This document shows, one piece after another, positions 9,717-20,774 of a DNA stretch of 64,000 nt (the first letter of the stretch is position 1; every line of letters starts with the position of its first letter). The stretch comes from Chamaecrista fasciculata (lineage: Eukaryota > Streptophyta > Magnoliopsida > Fabales > Fabaceae). The notes under the pieces are model-generated. The model saw only the letters and a program-made list of their open reading frames with translations. It made no database searches and had not been told where the DNA came from. The position numbers were made by a program, and so were the translations under genes. The stretch spans positions 25,843 through 89,842 of the forward strand of contig QANZ01045881.1 of the NCBI GenBank assembly GCA_003254925.1. The letters run 5' to 3'.

Positions 9717-12361
9717 TAAATAAGGCCGTATGAATGAAATCAGTTATATTCTCTTGATGAAAAACACATTTAGCTCAAAGACATCGGAGTGCTATCTTCT
9801 TTTGGATCATTGAAGGTCTTTTCCAAAATTTCACTTCTACATGTTACAGAGCGTGACAAGCTAATGCAAAACTACTTTCTCATGTAAATTATGATTGAGT
9901 ATGGAAGTTGTTTCTTTCCTTCTCTTTCTGGCACACTTATGGCTTTTGTTTCTATCCTAATATTATGTTTCGAATAATTTGTTTGTTAGTGGCAAATGCC
10001 TCTTCTGGATGATATGAGCCCCAGCCGAAAACAAATAATAGTAAACCACAAGTGCATCTGAACACTTGAAAATTAAACGGCAAGTAATTAAGGATCTTAA
10101 TACTTGGAAAAGGGAACAAATTTCATACATAACAAGGCAGGGGTATTTATAATACCTTTGCTACCCAACTACTCCTAAACATAAGGAAACACTAAGCATT
10201 GATGGTAGTGGCTTACGGAACTGCCAACTACCTACAATGTGGCCTGTAAGACTGATCCCACTACTTCGTAAATAATATAAATAACATAAAATGGAAATAC
10301 TAAAAACGAAATTACAAACATGATAACTATATCCTAGTTGAGAAATGGTAATGAACTAATGATAGTGAGTTGAGCTTATTCTTTGGTTCTCCTCTCATAA
10401 GTAAGAATGGTATTGGTAGTGGGCCCGTATCACTGGATTTTTGCTATGTATTTCACAATGTGACTTATAATTTCTTGCGTTCAGGCTGCTTGTGATGATA
10501 AGGCTGAACAATTTGAGAGGGCATTTGTTCTCCAGCTAATAGGCACTGATGCCTCCAACAGCAGCAAAGAGGTTATATTTTTAGTTTATTACTTTATTTC
10601 TCCAAAAATGTTGAGGACATTCATTTTTTATCACTTCATCTTATTATCCTTAATCTAGCACTTTCTTTATTCCACATATTCTTGTTTATCTAGATATAGA
10701 TCATTTCCTCTTATCCATCATCTTAAATGTAGATTCTTTTTTTGTTTTTTTTTTTTTAAAATAAAGTAATTCTTATCTAGAATTTGGAGGAGGTTAATAA
10801 ATATTCGTAGATATATGAAAGTTTTATGTTGTAATATGTTATTGCCACTTTTTTATTTAAAAGTACTATTCTCATTGTGCAATATCATCTGTTTGTCAAG
10901 TAGATTATACATGACACGGCTTGTTTGCAGTGTTGTGCTCAATTACTTCCTGACTTCCTCCACTTTTCTTGTAGAGTTGTCCTTCTGTTTTTCTTTTTGG
11001 GTGAAATTTCTGAGGTCTTTTTTTTGGTTGGAGGAATACAGTTTCTTAAGCAATCGCCTGCAGATTATGTGAAAGAATTTGATCAATCATTGCATGTAAG
11101 TTACATACAAAATTAAAGAATTCTTTTCCTGATTAATATATCCAGGGCTGTCCTTATATAACACCTAAAGCATGTGAAATGTCTTCCTGCTTTTCAAGGC
11201 ATAGATGTTAATAAAAAATATTTCCAAGATTTGACCTTGCTTTTAACTTAAGTATATTGATATAAACCTATGATTACCTTCTCACTTTGATTCCAGGTTT
11301 TTCCACAACGGGATCAGCTCCAGCAGCAGATTTCTGTTAAAGCTTATACAGAACCATTTCATTGCTTCTTTAAAGATGGTTCTTTGAAGAATGTAATCCC
11401 AGAGCCTGATTTACCCCCTGGCTGTGATGCAGACTCATCAGAGTATGGCTCTATGCATTGAATGACTGATTTATAGAGACAAATCTTTGTTTTTTAACTT
11501 TCCCATTGGCAATGTTTGACTAGCTATTCAAATTTTAAAAGTCTGTCACCCTGGCTTTCATCAAATTCACATGTTGCATATTACATCAATGGTTTCATAA
11601 TAGATTTGATTTTGAACCTGGAACAAAACCTAAACTGGGATCTGGAGATAAAGATGAAACAGTGATTGGGTTGTTGTCAAATATGTCGTTAGAAGGATTA
11701 AGAGGTCATTGGATCAGGCCTCATCCACCAATGCTCCCAATACATGATGGGGAGGTACTGCATATTTGTAATCACAGAATTTACTATGAATCTTGGCTAT
11801 TCAATCTATTTATGCTTGGAAATACTTTTTCAGCTTGTTTGGCTCAATTTTGGTGACAACCATGAGCTTCAGTGGGATTATGGTATGTGCCTTGATACTA
11901 GCAGAGGTGCAGCTGTAAGGGACTAAATTGCAAAAGCTAAGGGACCACTTGCATCTGCACAGCAAGAGGTAATTCAAATTAGGAGCTTAGACTTTCAACT
12001 GTATTTGTAATTGGAGAGTTGCTGTTACAAACACTCACAAATCTGTACTGGTAATTCGTCTGTAGTGACTCTAGTTATCACTTGCAAGTGTACATTACTC
12101 AATTAGTAACTGACGCATGAATTGACACAACTTTTGAATTACCCATTTTCTATCTGTATGGTTTATGTTGTACAGTTAATGGTGAGACTAGAAACTAAAG
12201 CAAATGGCTGTATATCTGTGTCTATGCATGGTTTATTTGTGTTTTATTTACTTATTCTTAATTTTCTTTTTATGGAAGGGGGAGGGGGTGTGGTGGACAG
12301 GGTTCAACTGTAAAAGTTTTCATACTAGATTGAGAGAGATTAGTCTTTGGGCAATGGTTCT

Positions 12362-12690
12362 TGTTAGTTGCAAAATCAAAGAATGACTTATTATTTACTT
12401 AAGGAGGTTACACAAATATATGTACATAATAGTGATAGCTTTCCCTAATTTTAGGGATTTAAAGTTAAAAGATAATAAATATCTAATCTAGAAGATAATA
12501 TTGTAGAAAATCCTAATATGTTTAAAAATATTATCACAATAACACTCCCCCAAGTTGGAGCTTAGATATTAATCATGCCTAACTTGTTACAAATATAGTC
12601 AACCATTGCTCAATTCAAAGCTTTTGTGAAGATCTCTCCTAATTGTTCTCTTGTTTTGACATATGTTTGTAGACGATAGTTATTAGCAAG
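12362..12690 (-). mobile_element. 3' end of a Copia element (LTR plus pol tail)
   Basis: Read on the minus strand, an RNase H tail (IFTKAL-like, then VDYICNKLGM) leads to a purine-rich tract (TTGGGGGAG) and then to an LTR of about 183 bp (12362-12544) with TGTT...AACA ends. The rest of the element is missing. It lies where the terminal exons of the CNOT11-like gene would be expected. It is an old, broken Ty1/Copia fossil with a short LTR. Confidence 0.6.
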
Positions 12691-14142
12691 GTTTTTAAAA
12701 CCGGACCAGCTATTACCAGCTATTAACTGACCAAAATAGTAGTTCAAAGTTTAATGGTCTAATGGAAATTTAACCGGGGTCAGACCATTAATAATTATAT
12801 AAATTATAAATAATATATTTAATCTAATATAATAAAAATATATTAGTAAATATTAAAAATATATAATTATGTTTACCATCATTATATATTGTATAAATTA
12901 TTCTTATATTTTGGCCAAAAAAAAATTATTTTTATATATTAATATGTATATCATTCATTACAAATTAAGAGTTTATTTCAAATAATGTATTCATTATTCA
13001 AATACTGAATCGTAAAAAAACATACAAATTTAGGGATTAAACTTTCTCATTCAAGTACAATAACTAATTAAAAAATAAAAAAAGTACGATAACTAATTTA
13101 ATGATAAATATATATTTTTTTCCTTTCGAAACACAAATATTCTCCAAATCTAAATACTTTTTTATCATCATAAAATGAAGAATATGTAAGAGAAAATGAT
13201 CAACAGAAAACTTAACAAGAGTTCACGAATATAACAAAGATCACTATATATGCTTCACTATTCCAGAATACTTATTTTTTATTTCTTCATTTTTCTTCAA
13301 ATTAATTTTACTATATTTGTGCAAATTTATTCTATTTTTATTAATTTATTAATTTATCTTATAAAATCTCTTCTAAAAACTTTTTGGTGAATTCTAATAT
13401 TTCATATCTACTCGTATAATTGGGTTGGGTCATTAGGCCAACTCAAGTCAACTCATTTTTATTATATATATTATATCTATTTTTATATATATCTTTCATT
13501 TTAAATTTAAATATTATGAATTTAGAGTTATATATTATTTTTTATAAGTGCTTTCTTTTTTAGTTGAAACTGTTAGTGAGGTTAAATCGAATTTTAAAAG
13601 TGAGTTGCTCGATTTAGAGTTAAACAAGTAAAGTTAGTTAAGTCTGAAAAGTCTGAATGATTTGGCCAAAAAAAAAAGTTAAGTGAATGAGAAAATTCGG
13701 AACTATAGGTTAGTTTTAATAAAAATAAAGTTAAATTAGGGCCAAAAGTGGATTTGTGATTAAATTTTCATAATTTTTAATTTTCTAAACTCTAACTAGA
13801 CCTAATCGTAGGTCTAAGAGTCCGTCCAGAATAATCAACTCGATCTTAAAAAAAATGAAAAAGAGTCCTAAAATGAAAGCCTGTAAAAAAACAGAATCCA
13901 AGTTTTAAAAGGGTTTTCTCAATCTGGCCCGTATTAATATACATATATCATAGATTTATATATCTATACTATATTATATGTCTGAGGTTCTCTCATATAA
14001 AATTATAGTCTAAAATAAATATTTACAACAAATATTTCCAAATATATATATATAATTAGCTTCCCATGTAACCCATGTTCTTCATGAATTTCAAAAGTTC
14101 GGTTTAAATTTCAAAACTCTTTTTCCCTCGTTTATTTCTATA
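12691..14142. other. AT-rich repeat region, no gene seen
   Basis: The stretch begins with an AACCGG-rich repeat (12690-12790) and continues as very AT-rich sequence without coding potential. From about 13966 to 14140 it carries a block (starting TCTATACTATATTATATGT) that recurs at about 14675-14855, probably the 5' part of an older Helitron of the same family as the next feature. Confidence 0.45.
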
Positions 14143-15069
14143 TCTATACTCTAAGAAGCATGGACACTTCATTTTGAGGGCGTGTCGCCGTGTCGGACAC
14201 GTGTCAGCGTCCGACACCCATACGACACCGACACGACACATATTCATAAATTTTAAAATATAAATCAATTTTGTGACTTTAACATGACATATAAAAGAAA
14301 ATAATAATACATATGACATATATTATGAATAAAACTTGTAATTTTTAAATTTTTCATTAAAAATTATGAATATTTAATTATTTATATATATAAATATATG
14401 GCGTGTCGTCTCGCGTAATTTTGAGAGTTTAGCGTGTCGCTGTGTCCGTGTCCGTGTCGTGTCCCGTGTCCGTGTCAGTGTCCATGCTTCCTAGTCTATA
14501 CTATATTATATGTGGAAAGAGCCTTCTGGTCATCCTCCCACTTATACTAAGATAAAAAATATTACATGTAATAAAAAAAGAGAAAATTTATTATTTGGTT
14601 CCTTCTTTTTTTATTGAGTCAACAATTTAGTCCTTAATTTATTATACATATATATTTCCATGCCCCTTATATTATATTTCTTAGACCTCTCTGTAGTCGG
14701 TCATATAAAATTATAGTTTAAAATAAATATCTACAACAAATATTTCCAAATATATATATATATATATATATATAATTAACTTCCCATATAACCCATGTTC
14801 TTCATCAATTTCAAGAGTTGGGTTTAAATTTCAAAACTCTTTTTCTCACATTTATTGTGTATTATATATATCTTTTATTTTCACTTTTCAATTATTTTTA
14901 AATAAATTTCAAAATTTTAAATAAACTTTATGCTATATTATTTTTAATCATTTTTATTATTTCTAAAAAAGATTTTAAATTATTTTTGTTTCTAGATAAT
15001 TTTATTTTTATCTTTATTATAATTTATGATAAATATTTGAGTGCCCATTAGGGCACACAAAGCTCCTAA
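14143..15069 (+). mobile_element. Candidate non-autonomous Helitron
   Basis: The 3' end has the hairpin GTGCCC-ATTA-GGGCAC (15041-15056), nine bases, then CTAA (15066-15069) followed by T, matching the Helitron hairpin-CTRR|T rule. The 5' end is proposed at TCTATACT after an A (14142|14143), giving A|TC...CTAA|T. Without the inserted hAT MITE the element is about 575 bp. There is no Rep/helicase coding. The 3' end is convincing; the 5' end is inferred from the matching sequence at about 13966. Confidence 0.55.
14151..14494 (-). mobile_element. hAT MITE, copy 1 (8-bp TSD)
   Basis: The element has ends CTAAGAAGCATGGACAC and GTGTCCATGCTTCCTAG, subterminal arrays of GACACG motifs, an AT-rich core, and a perfect 8-bp duplication TCTATACT (14143-14150, 14495-14502). 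Copies 2 and 3 are at 26630 and 35146, in the opposite orientation. Non-coding. Confidence 0.85.
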
Positions 15070-15315
15070 TATATATATATATATATATATGCGTGTATAT
15101 TGTATAATTACCTTAGTTTATATAAACATAATATATATTTTTATAAATATATAATTTTAGAAATCAAACCCCAATTTTCAATTTCCAAATCCATTATTCT
15201 ATTCTTATTCCACAATCATTTGAGATTTCCATTTTCCAAATCAATCATCCCTCTATTCTTGTTCCTAATTCCTTCATTCCCACCCCAATTAGTATTCAAT
15301 TTCTAATATAATATA

Positions 15316-15674
15316 GGCTAAAGTGCACTTTTGGTCCCATAACTTTGGCAAAAGTTTCAATTTGGTCCTATAACTTTTTTGTTACAATTTTAGTCCATAA
15401 CTTTGGAAAAGATCTCAATTTGGTCCCATAACTTTTTTTGTTGTAATTTTGGTCTCATAACTTTTGAAAACGTCTCACCGTTGGTCCCAATACTGATTTG
15501 GACCAACGGTGAGACGTTTTTAGAAGTTATGGGACCAAAAATACAACAAAAAAAGTTATGAGACTAAATTGAGACCTTAGCCAAAGTTATGTGACCAAAA
15601 TTGCAACAAAAAAAGTTTATGGGACCAAATTGAAACCTTTGCCAAAGTTATGGGACCAAAAGTACACTTTAACC
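15316..15674. mobile_element. Palindromic Mutator-type MITE, copy 2
   Basis: It begins GGCTAAAGTGCACTTTTGG and ends with TACACTTTAACC, the same family as 6704-7109. It has a perfect 9-bp target duplication TATAATATA (15307-15315, 15675-15683). The arms are tandem repeats of 'GGTCCCATAACTTT' and its complement. Confidence 0.8.
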
Positions 15675-15804
15675 TATAATATATAATTTAAAAAAAATGG
15701 GTACTTCACATTAAATTCTACAACACACACAATAATGTTTCAAATATGATAGATTTAACTTTTGAGAACTTACAAGCATATTGAGTAAGAATAAATTTCA
15801 GGGC

Positions 15805-16015
15805 AAAACTAACATAAGTTTCCTACATCCTTGCTATCAAGTTCTCCAATCAACATTTGACACGTGACAAAAATTTTATATATGACCAGTCATGATAGAG
15901 AGAATATTAAACACCACTTTTTGCATGTCCAATCATTGAAGAGAGAGAATGTAATCAAGACTTGTGATTGGTGGAACTTGATAGCAAAGATATAAAGAAC
16001 TTGATATAAGTTTTA
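15805..16015. mobile_element. Small palindromic MITE-like repeat
   Basis: The inverted pair CTTGCTATCAAGTTC (about 15829-15843) and GAACTTGATAGCAAAG (about 15975-15990) encloses an AT-rich spacer, with weaker pairing extending outward on both sides. I could not define a target duplication, so the superfamily is open. Confidence 0.5.
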
Positions 16016-16224
16016 ACTTAAATTTAATATGCAATTTGTTAAAAACAAAGTACTCGAAATCAAGCTTGGCCCAAAATAAAATGTGCTTGGGCTTACTTTT
16101 TTTTGTTATTACCTCCTAAAGCCCGACTCATATTTTAGCGAGTTCAGCCCACGATCAGATCTATCTCTGACCCACTTTCGAGCCTGATTTAATTTCATAT
16201 GCTAACGGTTTCAACTAGACAAAA

Positions 16225-16520
16225 AAAAAAAGAGGACTTATTAAGAGTAATTCATATCTCTAAATTTGTCTTATTTAAACTTGAAATGAGAGAGATATAG
16301 CCAATTTCGCTTATTTGATCGCAAAACAAGTGACCCATTTTCGGGATTCAATTTAACCTCTTTTATTAGTGACCTCAATTGAATAGAAAAAGTACTGGTA
16401 AAAAATAACACATAAATTTGTACTCATTACATTCAAATTTGAAACGAGAAAAATGTGATCATACTAAGTAATTTGGTACCAAAATAAAGCTAAATGACAA
16501 CATTTAGGACCAAAATGAAC
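16225..16520. mobile_element. Partial copy of the 2.3-kb foldback family
   Basis: Phrases such as TTGAAATGAGAGAGATAT, 'ACCTC' and GGACCAAAATGAACTTAAG match one arm of the element at 2302-3215. Only part of the palindrome is present. Non-coding. Confidence 0.45.
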
Positions 16521-17543
16521 TTAAGGGTATATATCTACGATCAATTTGACATTTGACAAAAAAAATACTATTGCACAAAGTAAGCAGTTTCTCAAAGTGA
16601 AAACTTGTATTTGATGCTCTCAATCACATTTATAGACAACTTCCTAAGCCCTAAACCCGAATTTAATTTGTTTTTCCTCTTCTCACTCTTCTTATTCGAC
16701 TTTGATTCGAAGCAGCTGCTCTACCGCTTAGAGATTTGCCGCACTGTAATTCCGACGGTGAGTTTTCTCTCCATATTTACACTGGATGGTTCTGTATTAC
16801 GCTACTGTTTGGTTCCGAGAAAATTTTCGAGATTGACGTATGAAAAATGTGACCCTTTCGTTGAAGTTGTTGATTGCAATTTTTTTTTTTTGGTTTGACA
16901 ATTCAATGACCTGCCTCTAATTCCAATCCGAGTTCATTGTATTAGCCTATCTAGCTTAAGAGATTGGATTGCCCCGGTGACAAATAATGATCCCGTTGGA
17001 TGATTGGATTGTATTTTGTAACAGTTTATTCTATTTGCTTACGAAATTTTTTTATTTGATTTCTGGGTTTTTCTTGGGAAAAAAGCTGTATTGTTTAGTG
17101 CATTTGGATATTGAGTTTGTGTAGTAGTGTCTTCCCGTGAGGCGTATACTTTGTATTTTTCGACCCCTTTTAAAAAAATTGTTTGATTTTCTTAACTGAC
17201 AATGAACAGTATGATTCTTAAGAGATTGAATAATGATGGCTGATTTAGTTGTTCAAGCACTGCGTGATTAAGAATGAGATACTCAAGAAGGTTCTTTTCT
17301 TTAGTAAGTTCAAGAGCTCATGCCATAGGTTTATGATTGCATACCAATTGGATGCATTGATTGCCTTAATATGCTCTTTCTTCAGCTATCTTCATGTGCT
17401 TCGTGTTTTTAAAAGTTCTTTATTGGCTTTAAATTACCATTTTCTTTACTGTTGAATTGGAGTGTGGAAGTCCAACAAAATTTAAGTTTTTTTTTTTTCT
17501 ATGCATTGAGATCTAAGGCATATCTGTTGATCATACAGTTCCA

Positions 17544-17904
17544 ATGAATTATGCGGAGGAGGATGGATCTTCAGGCTCTGGAGATGATTTGAACATGTTA
17601 GATGGACACAAGCGTCAGGCTGGTGTGCCGTCTAGCTCTGGTCGTCGGAAGAGAAGTCGCAAAGCAACTGGGGATGCTATAGTGGATGCTATGCTGGAGA
17701 TAGCAGCTGCTTCAAAGATGAGAGCAAATGCAATAATGAAGAATGAGGACCGATTCTCTATAAGCAAATGCATTAAAGTATTAGATGAGATGCAAGGTGT
17801 TGATCAACGGATCTACTTTTTTGCTTTGGATTTATTTGAGAACCCTGATGCTCGAGAGATTTTTATCTCTCTTAAGAGTGAAAAAAGATTGCTGTGGTTG
17901 CAGG
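17544..17904 (+). CDS. Myb/SANT-partner-like C-terminal exon of the ALP1-like locus
   Basis: This frame encodes DGHKRQAGVPSS, a basic GRRKRSRK stretch, then ISKCIKVLDEMQGVDQ and LKSEKRLLWLQ. The pattern matches the C-terminal tail of plant L10-interacting MYB / Harbinger-partner (ALP2-like) proteins; the N-terminal Myb/SANT domain itself is not in the window. A 5' untranslated exon probably ends at 16757 (ACG|GTGAGT) and joins an acceptor at 17538-17539, five bases before the ATG. The frame can join the downstream DDE exons only through a GC donor (CAGG|GCAAGT at 17904/17905) to the acceptor at 18220/18221. That keeps the reading frame open and yields a fused protein; otherwise it is a separate small ORF ending at 17930. 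The family resemblance is fair; the fusion is an inference. Confidence 0.6.
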
Positions 17905-18234
17905 GCAAGTGTGGTGTTTCCTCTTTCTGAAATGTTTGGGAAACTTGCTCTTTTCTGTTAAATATGGTCCTACATTTTTGTACAATCAAGTACAGTGCAA
18001 GAAATTTATGTTACTGATTAATCTGATTTTGTGGGTAGTTCCTACATTAAAGTTAGTTTCAACAATATGAAATTTTGAATGTTAAGATAGCGATTTTTAT
18101 TAGAAATATTCTTTGAATTAACCTTTTATACATGATTGGGAAACTTTCTAAAGCCCTAAACTGGATATATCAAAAAGTATTTTCTTGCTTCATTCGTATT
18201 CTTGAAGTTTATCTTTACAGATACGCCAACCAGC

Positions 18235-19628
18235 ATGGATGACATTGACTTAGAATTGAATGAGATGGAACTAGTTGCAGCAGCTGCTGGCTACTATTAC
18301 TATAACTGTATAACCAAACAACCTTGCCGTAGTTTATCTCCTAGAAGATGTGGATTTATGACTGAAGTGCTGAATGCTAACGATGACTTTTGTCGGGAAA
18401 TGTTGCGGATGGACAAGCATGTATTCCACAAATTATGTGACATTCTTCGTCAAAGATCCATGTTGCGTGATACTGCTGGTGTAATGATAGAGGAGCAGTT
18501 GGCAATATTTCTGAACATTATTGGACATAATGAACGTAATAGAGTAATTCAAGAGCGATTTCAGCACTCTGGTGAAACCATAAGCCGACATTTCAATAAT
18601 GTATTGAAGGCTATTAAGTCACTGTCGCGTGAAGTCTTGCAACCTCCTCACCCCACCACACCTTCAGAAATCCTCAGTAACAGTAGATTTAATCCATATT
18701 TCAAGGTGTGTATAACTGAGCTCCATCTTTTCTATGTCCTATGTTCAAATTATCATCAAAGTTTCACTGCATATGCCATATAGTAGTATAGTGACCTTTT
18801 CATAATCTCCCTTTTAATTCAGGATTGCATTGGTGTAATTGATGGCATGCACATTCCTGCCCATGTCCCGGCCAAGGATCAATCTCGATTCCGCAATAAG
18901 AAAGGTCTACTATCCCAAAATGTTCTGGCAGCTTGCACATTTGATCTGCAGTTTATATTCATTTATCCTGGCTGGGAAGGGTCTGTAACCGATTCACGTG
19001 TTTTAAGGGCCGTCCTTGATGACCCAGATCAGAATTTCCCCCCAATTCCTGAAGGTGTAGTAGTATTTTATCTCTGTGTGGGTTGCTACATCATCTGTCC
19101 ATATAAGACATCATTTGAGTACACATCTTAATTTTTTTTCCATTGAATCTGGCAGGAAAGTATTACCTTGTTGATATGGGATACTCAAATATGGGAGGAT
19201 TTGTTGCACCTTTTCAAGGAGTCCGATACCATCATTACGAGTACAGAGGTGCTAATCAATTACCGAGAAATGCAAAGGAGTTATTCAATCACAGGCATTG
19301 TTGTCTGAGGAATGCCATCCAGAGGTCATTTAATGTGTTAAAAACTAGGTTTCCAATTCTCAAACTTGCTCCCCAGTATGCCTTTCATGTTCAGAGGGAC
19401 ATAGTCATAGCTGCATGTGTTTTGCATAATTTCATCCGCCGGGAGGAAAGAAACGACTGGTTATTCAGTTCTGTTGGGGGTACTCCCGTGGATGACCTGC
19501 CAGATCTCGATGAACTTCCCGGCGTTCAGTTGATTTCTTCGATGGAAGAACAACTAGCATTCTCGTTACGGGATTCAATCACCACAGCCATGTGGGATGA
19601 CTTCTTAAATAAATGGAATGAATGGTGA
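18235..19628 (+). CDS. ALP1-like domesticated Harbinger transposase
   Basis: The exons 18221-18705, 18823-19054 and 19156-19628 encode a full PIF/Harbinger DDE protein; from the ATG at 18235 it has 391 residues. The N-terminal half has the helix-turn-helix-like part (HVFHKLCDILRQR, ERFQHSGETISRHFNNVLKA). The DDE domain shows IDGMHI (D164), GWEGSVTDSRVL (D214), YYLVDMGYSNMGGF and NAIQRSFNVLK, then CVLHNFIRREE. In active HARBI1 nucleases the last motif is IERxFG with a catalytic Glu; here it is Gln (Q290). This fits the ALP1-type domesticated proteins that act with PRC2 and MSI1 in the nucleus rather than as nucleases. No terminal inverted repeats or target duplication were seen around the locus, which supports a host gene. 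Splice phases all agree. It is convergent with HDC1, 1.1 kb away. Confidence 0.88.
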
Positions 19629-20774
19629 CTTCTGGCAGTAGAAATTTCATACATTTTTGACTGGTGTCTTAAAAACCTTTGGCCTTGTTGCATAAAGGTC
19701 ATCTGATATTCTCTTACTTATTCATCTGCTTTTTAACCCTGGGCCTCCTTAATTATTGTTACCATTGAATGTTTAGGTCAATACTAAATGTTTTGCAACA
19801 TGAAACTTGTTTGTGTATGAAAAATATGGAAAAGGATGTTTATATTCAATTTTGTTTGATTAGATGATGACAAATGGACTTTTTGTTGGAATCTTGGCTA
19901 TGTTTGACATCTTTCCCTTTGAAATGAACTGACTTTGACAGTAAATGCCAATTTGGGGATTTGGATATTCTAAAATGCAAATTCTTGTGAAGTTTAGAGA
20001 GAGATAAGTATAGAAAGTGAAAATTTTATCTACAAAATAAAGAAGAGTATATGAGGTTCTCATTTACTCCTCTACTTTTTTTTCTTTAAATTTTGCGAAC
20101 TTCACGAGATTACATTCCAAAGGATACAAATTCAGGAAGAATTATCTATGCTATGTTCGAGTATTTACAGTTGATTTATTTGAATTTTGAAAATTCGTGA
20201 AAAATTACATGCACTTCAAAGGTGGAGTTTCTTTTTTTTGGGCTTGAAAAACGAATTTTATCAAGAAACCAAACAAATAACGGTTCAAATGAAAAGAAAT
20301 ATCAGAAAATACAAGAAAAGTGCAACAACACCAAAAACCTCTCATGTGTAAGATGTATGTTCTCAAACTGAAGTTTTAACTAGTAAATACCAATTCTAAT
20401 AAACTTGCATACAAGCTTGTTTTTTGTTTTTTGTTAAACTCGTATGTAAACTCGAAGGATAACACGAAAATAAAGACGCAGCAACAATGACCATAGGCAA
20501 GGATAACAAGAAAAAAAAAAACATATATATGAAGAAAATACACAATGTATTTTTTTTTTTTTTNNNNNNNNNNNNNNNNNNNNNNNNNNNNNNNNTTTTT
20601 TTTTTTTTTGTTAATGAAAGGACCGACATCTGTGCCCCATAAATTACAACAAGTTAGAGGGTACTAAATACATGAAAAGAAAAAAAAAAATTATATTTTG
20701 ACATATAGAATATAAGATCATCATCCCAAAGAAACCCCCTCCCTAAATAAAAAGATAAAATAAGGAAAAATTAA
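19629..20774. other. Spacer between convergent genes, with assembly gap
   Basis: This is the 3' flank of the ALP1-like gene and of HDC1. It contains T- and A-rich tracts and 32 N at 20564-20595 set inside a poly-T run. No exon or RNA gene is visible. Confidence 0.7.
20564..20595. other. Assembly gap (32 N)
   Basis: The N run lies within a homopolymer T tract, so it is probably an unresolved homopolymer rather than missing gene sequence. It lies just outside the 3' end of HDC1. Confidence 0.95.

Larger units (their letters stand above)
7353..11968 (+). pseudogene. CNOT11-like (CCR4-NOT subunit 11), truncated
   Basis: The exons encode the N-terminal part of plant CCR4-NOT transcription complex subunit 11, a partner of the cytoplasmic mRNA deadenylation complex. 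They are 7353-7511, 9106-9216, 10485-10571, 11042-11095, 11297-11442, 11604-11754 and 11834-11968, and all phases agree. Landmarks are LSVEESQALYSLL, NYNQRLVAFTILHQAYSSQ, FPQRDQLQQQ, MSLEGLRGHWIRP and DYGMCLDTSRGAAVRD. The first intron has a GC donor (GAG|GCAAGT). In the seventh exon, right after AAVRD, a TAA stop (11924-11926) replaces the Leu codon expected from family members, with homologous codons continuing after it. The last exon(s) with the conserved CNOT11 C-terminal domain are not found downstream, where a Copia fragment begins. The predicted product is 266 residues against roughly 440 expected from memory. It is most likely a decayed paralogue, though a truncated protein could still be made. 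Confidence 0.75.

Noticed and set aside
12122-12386. Small ORFs after the CNOT11-like exons as its missing C-terminus
   Set aside because: They show none of the conserved CNOT11 C-terminal motifs and run into the Copia LTR.
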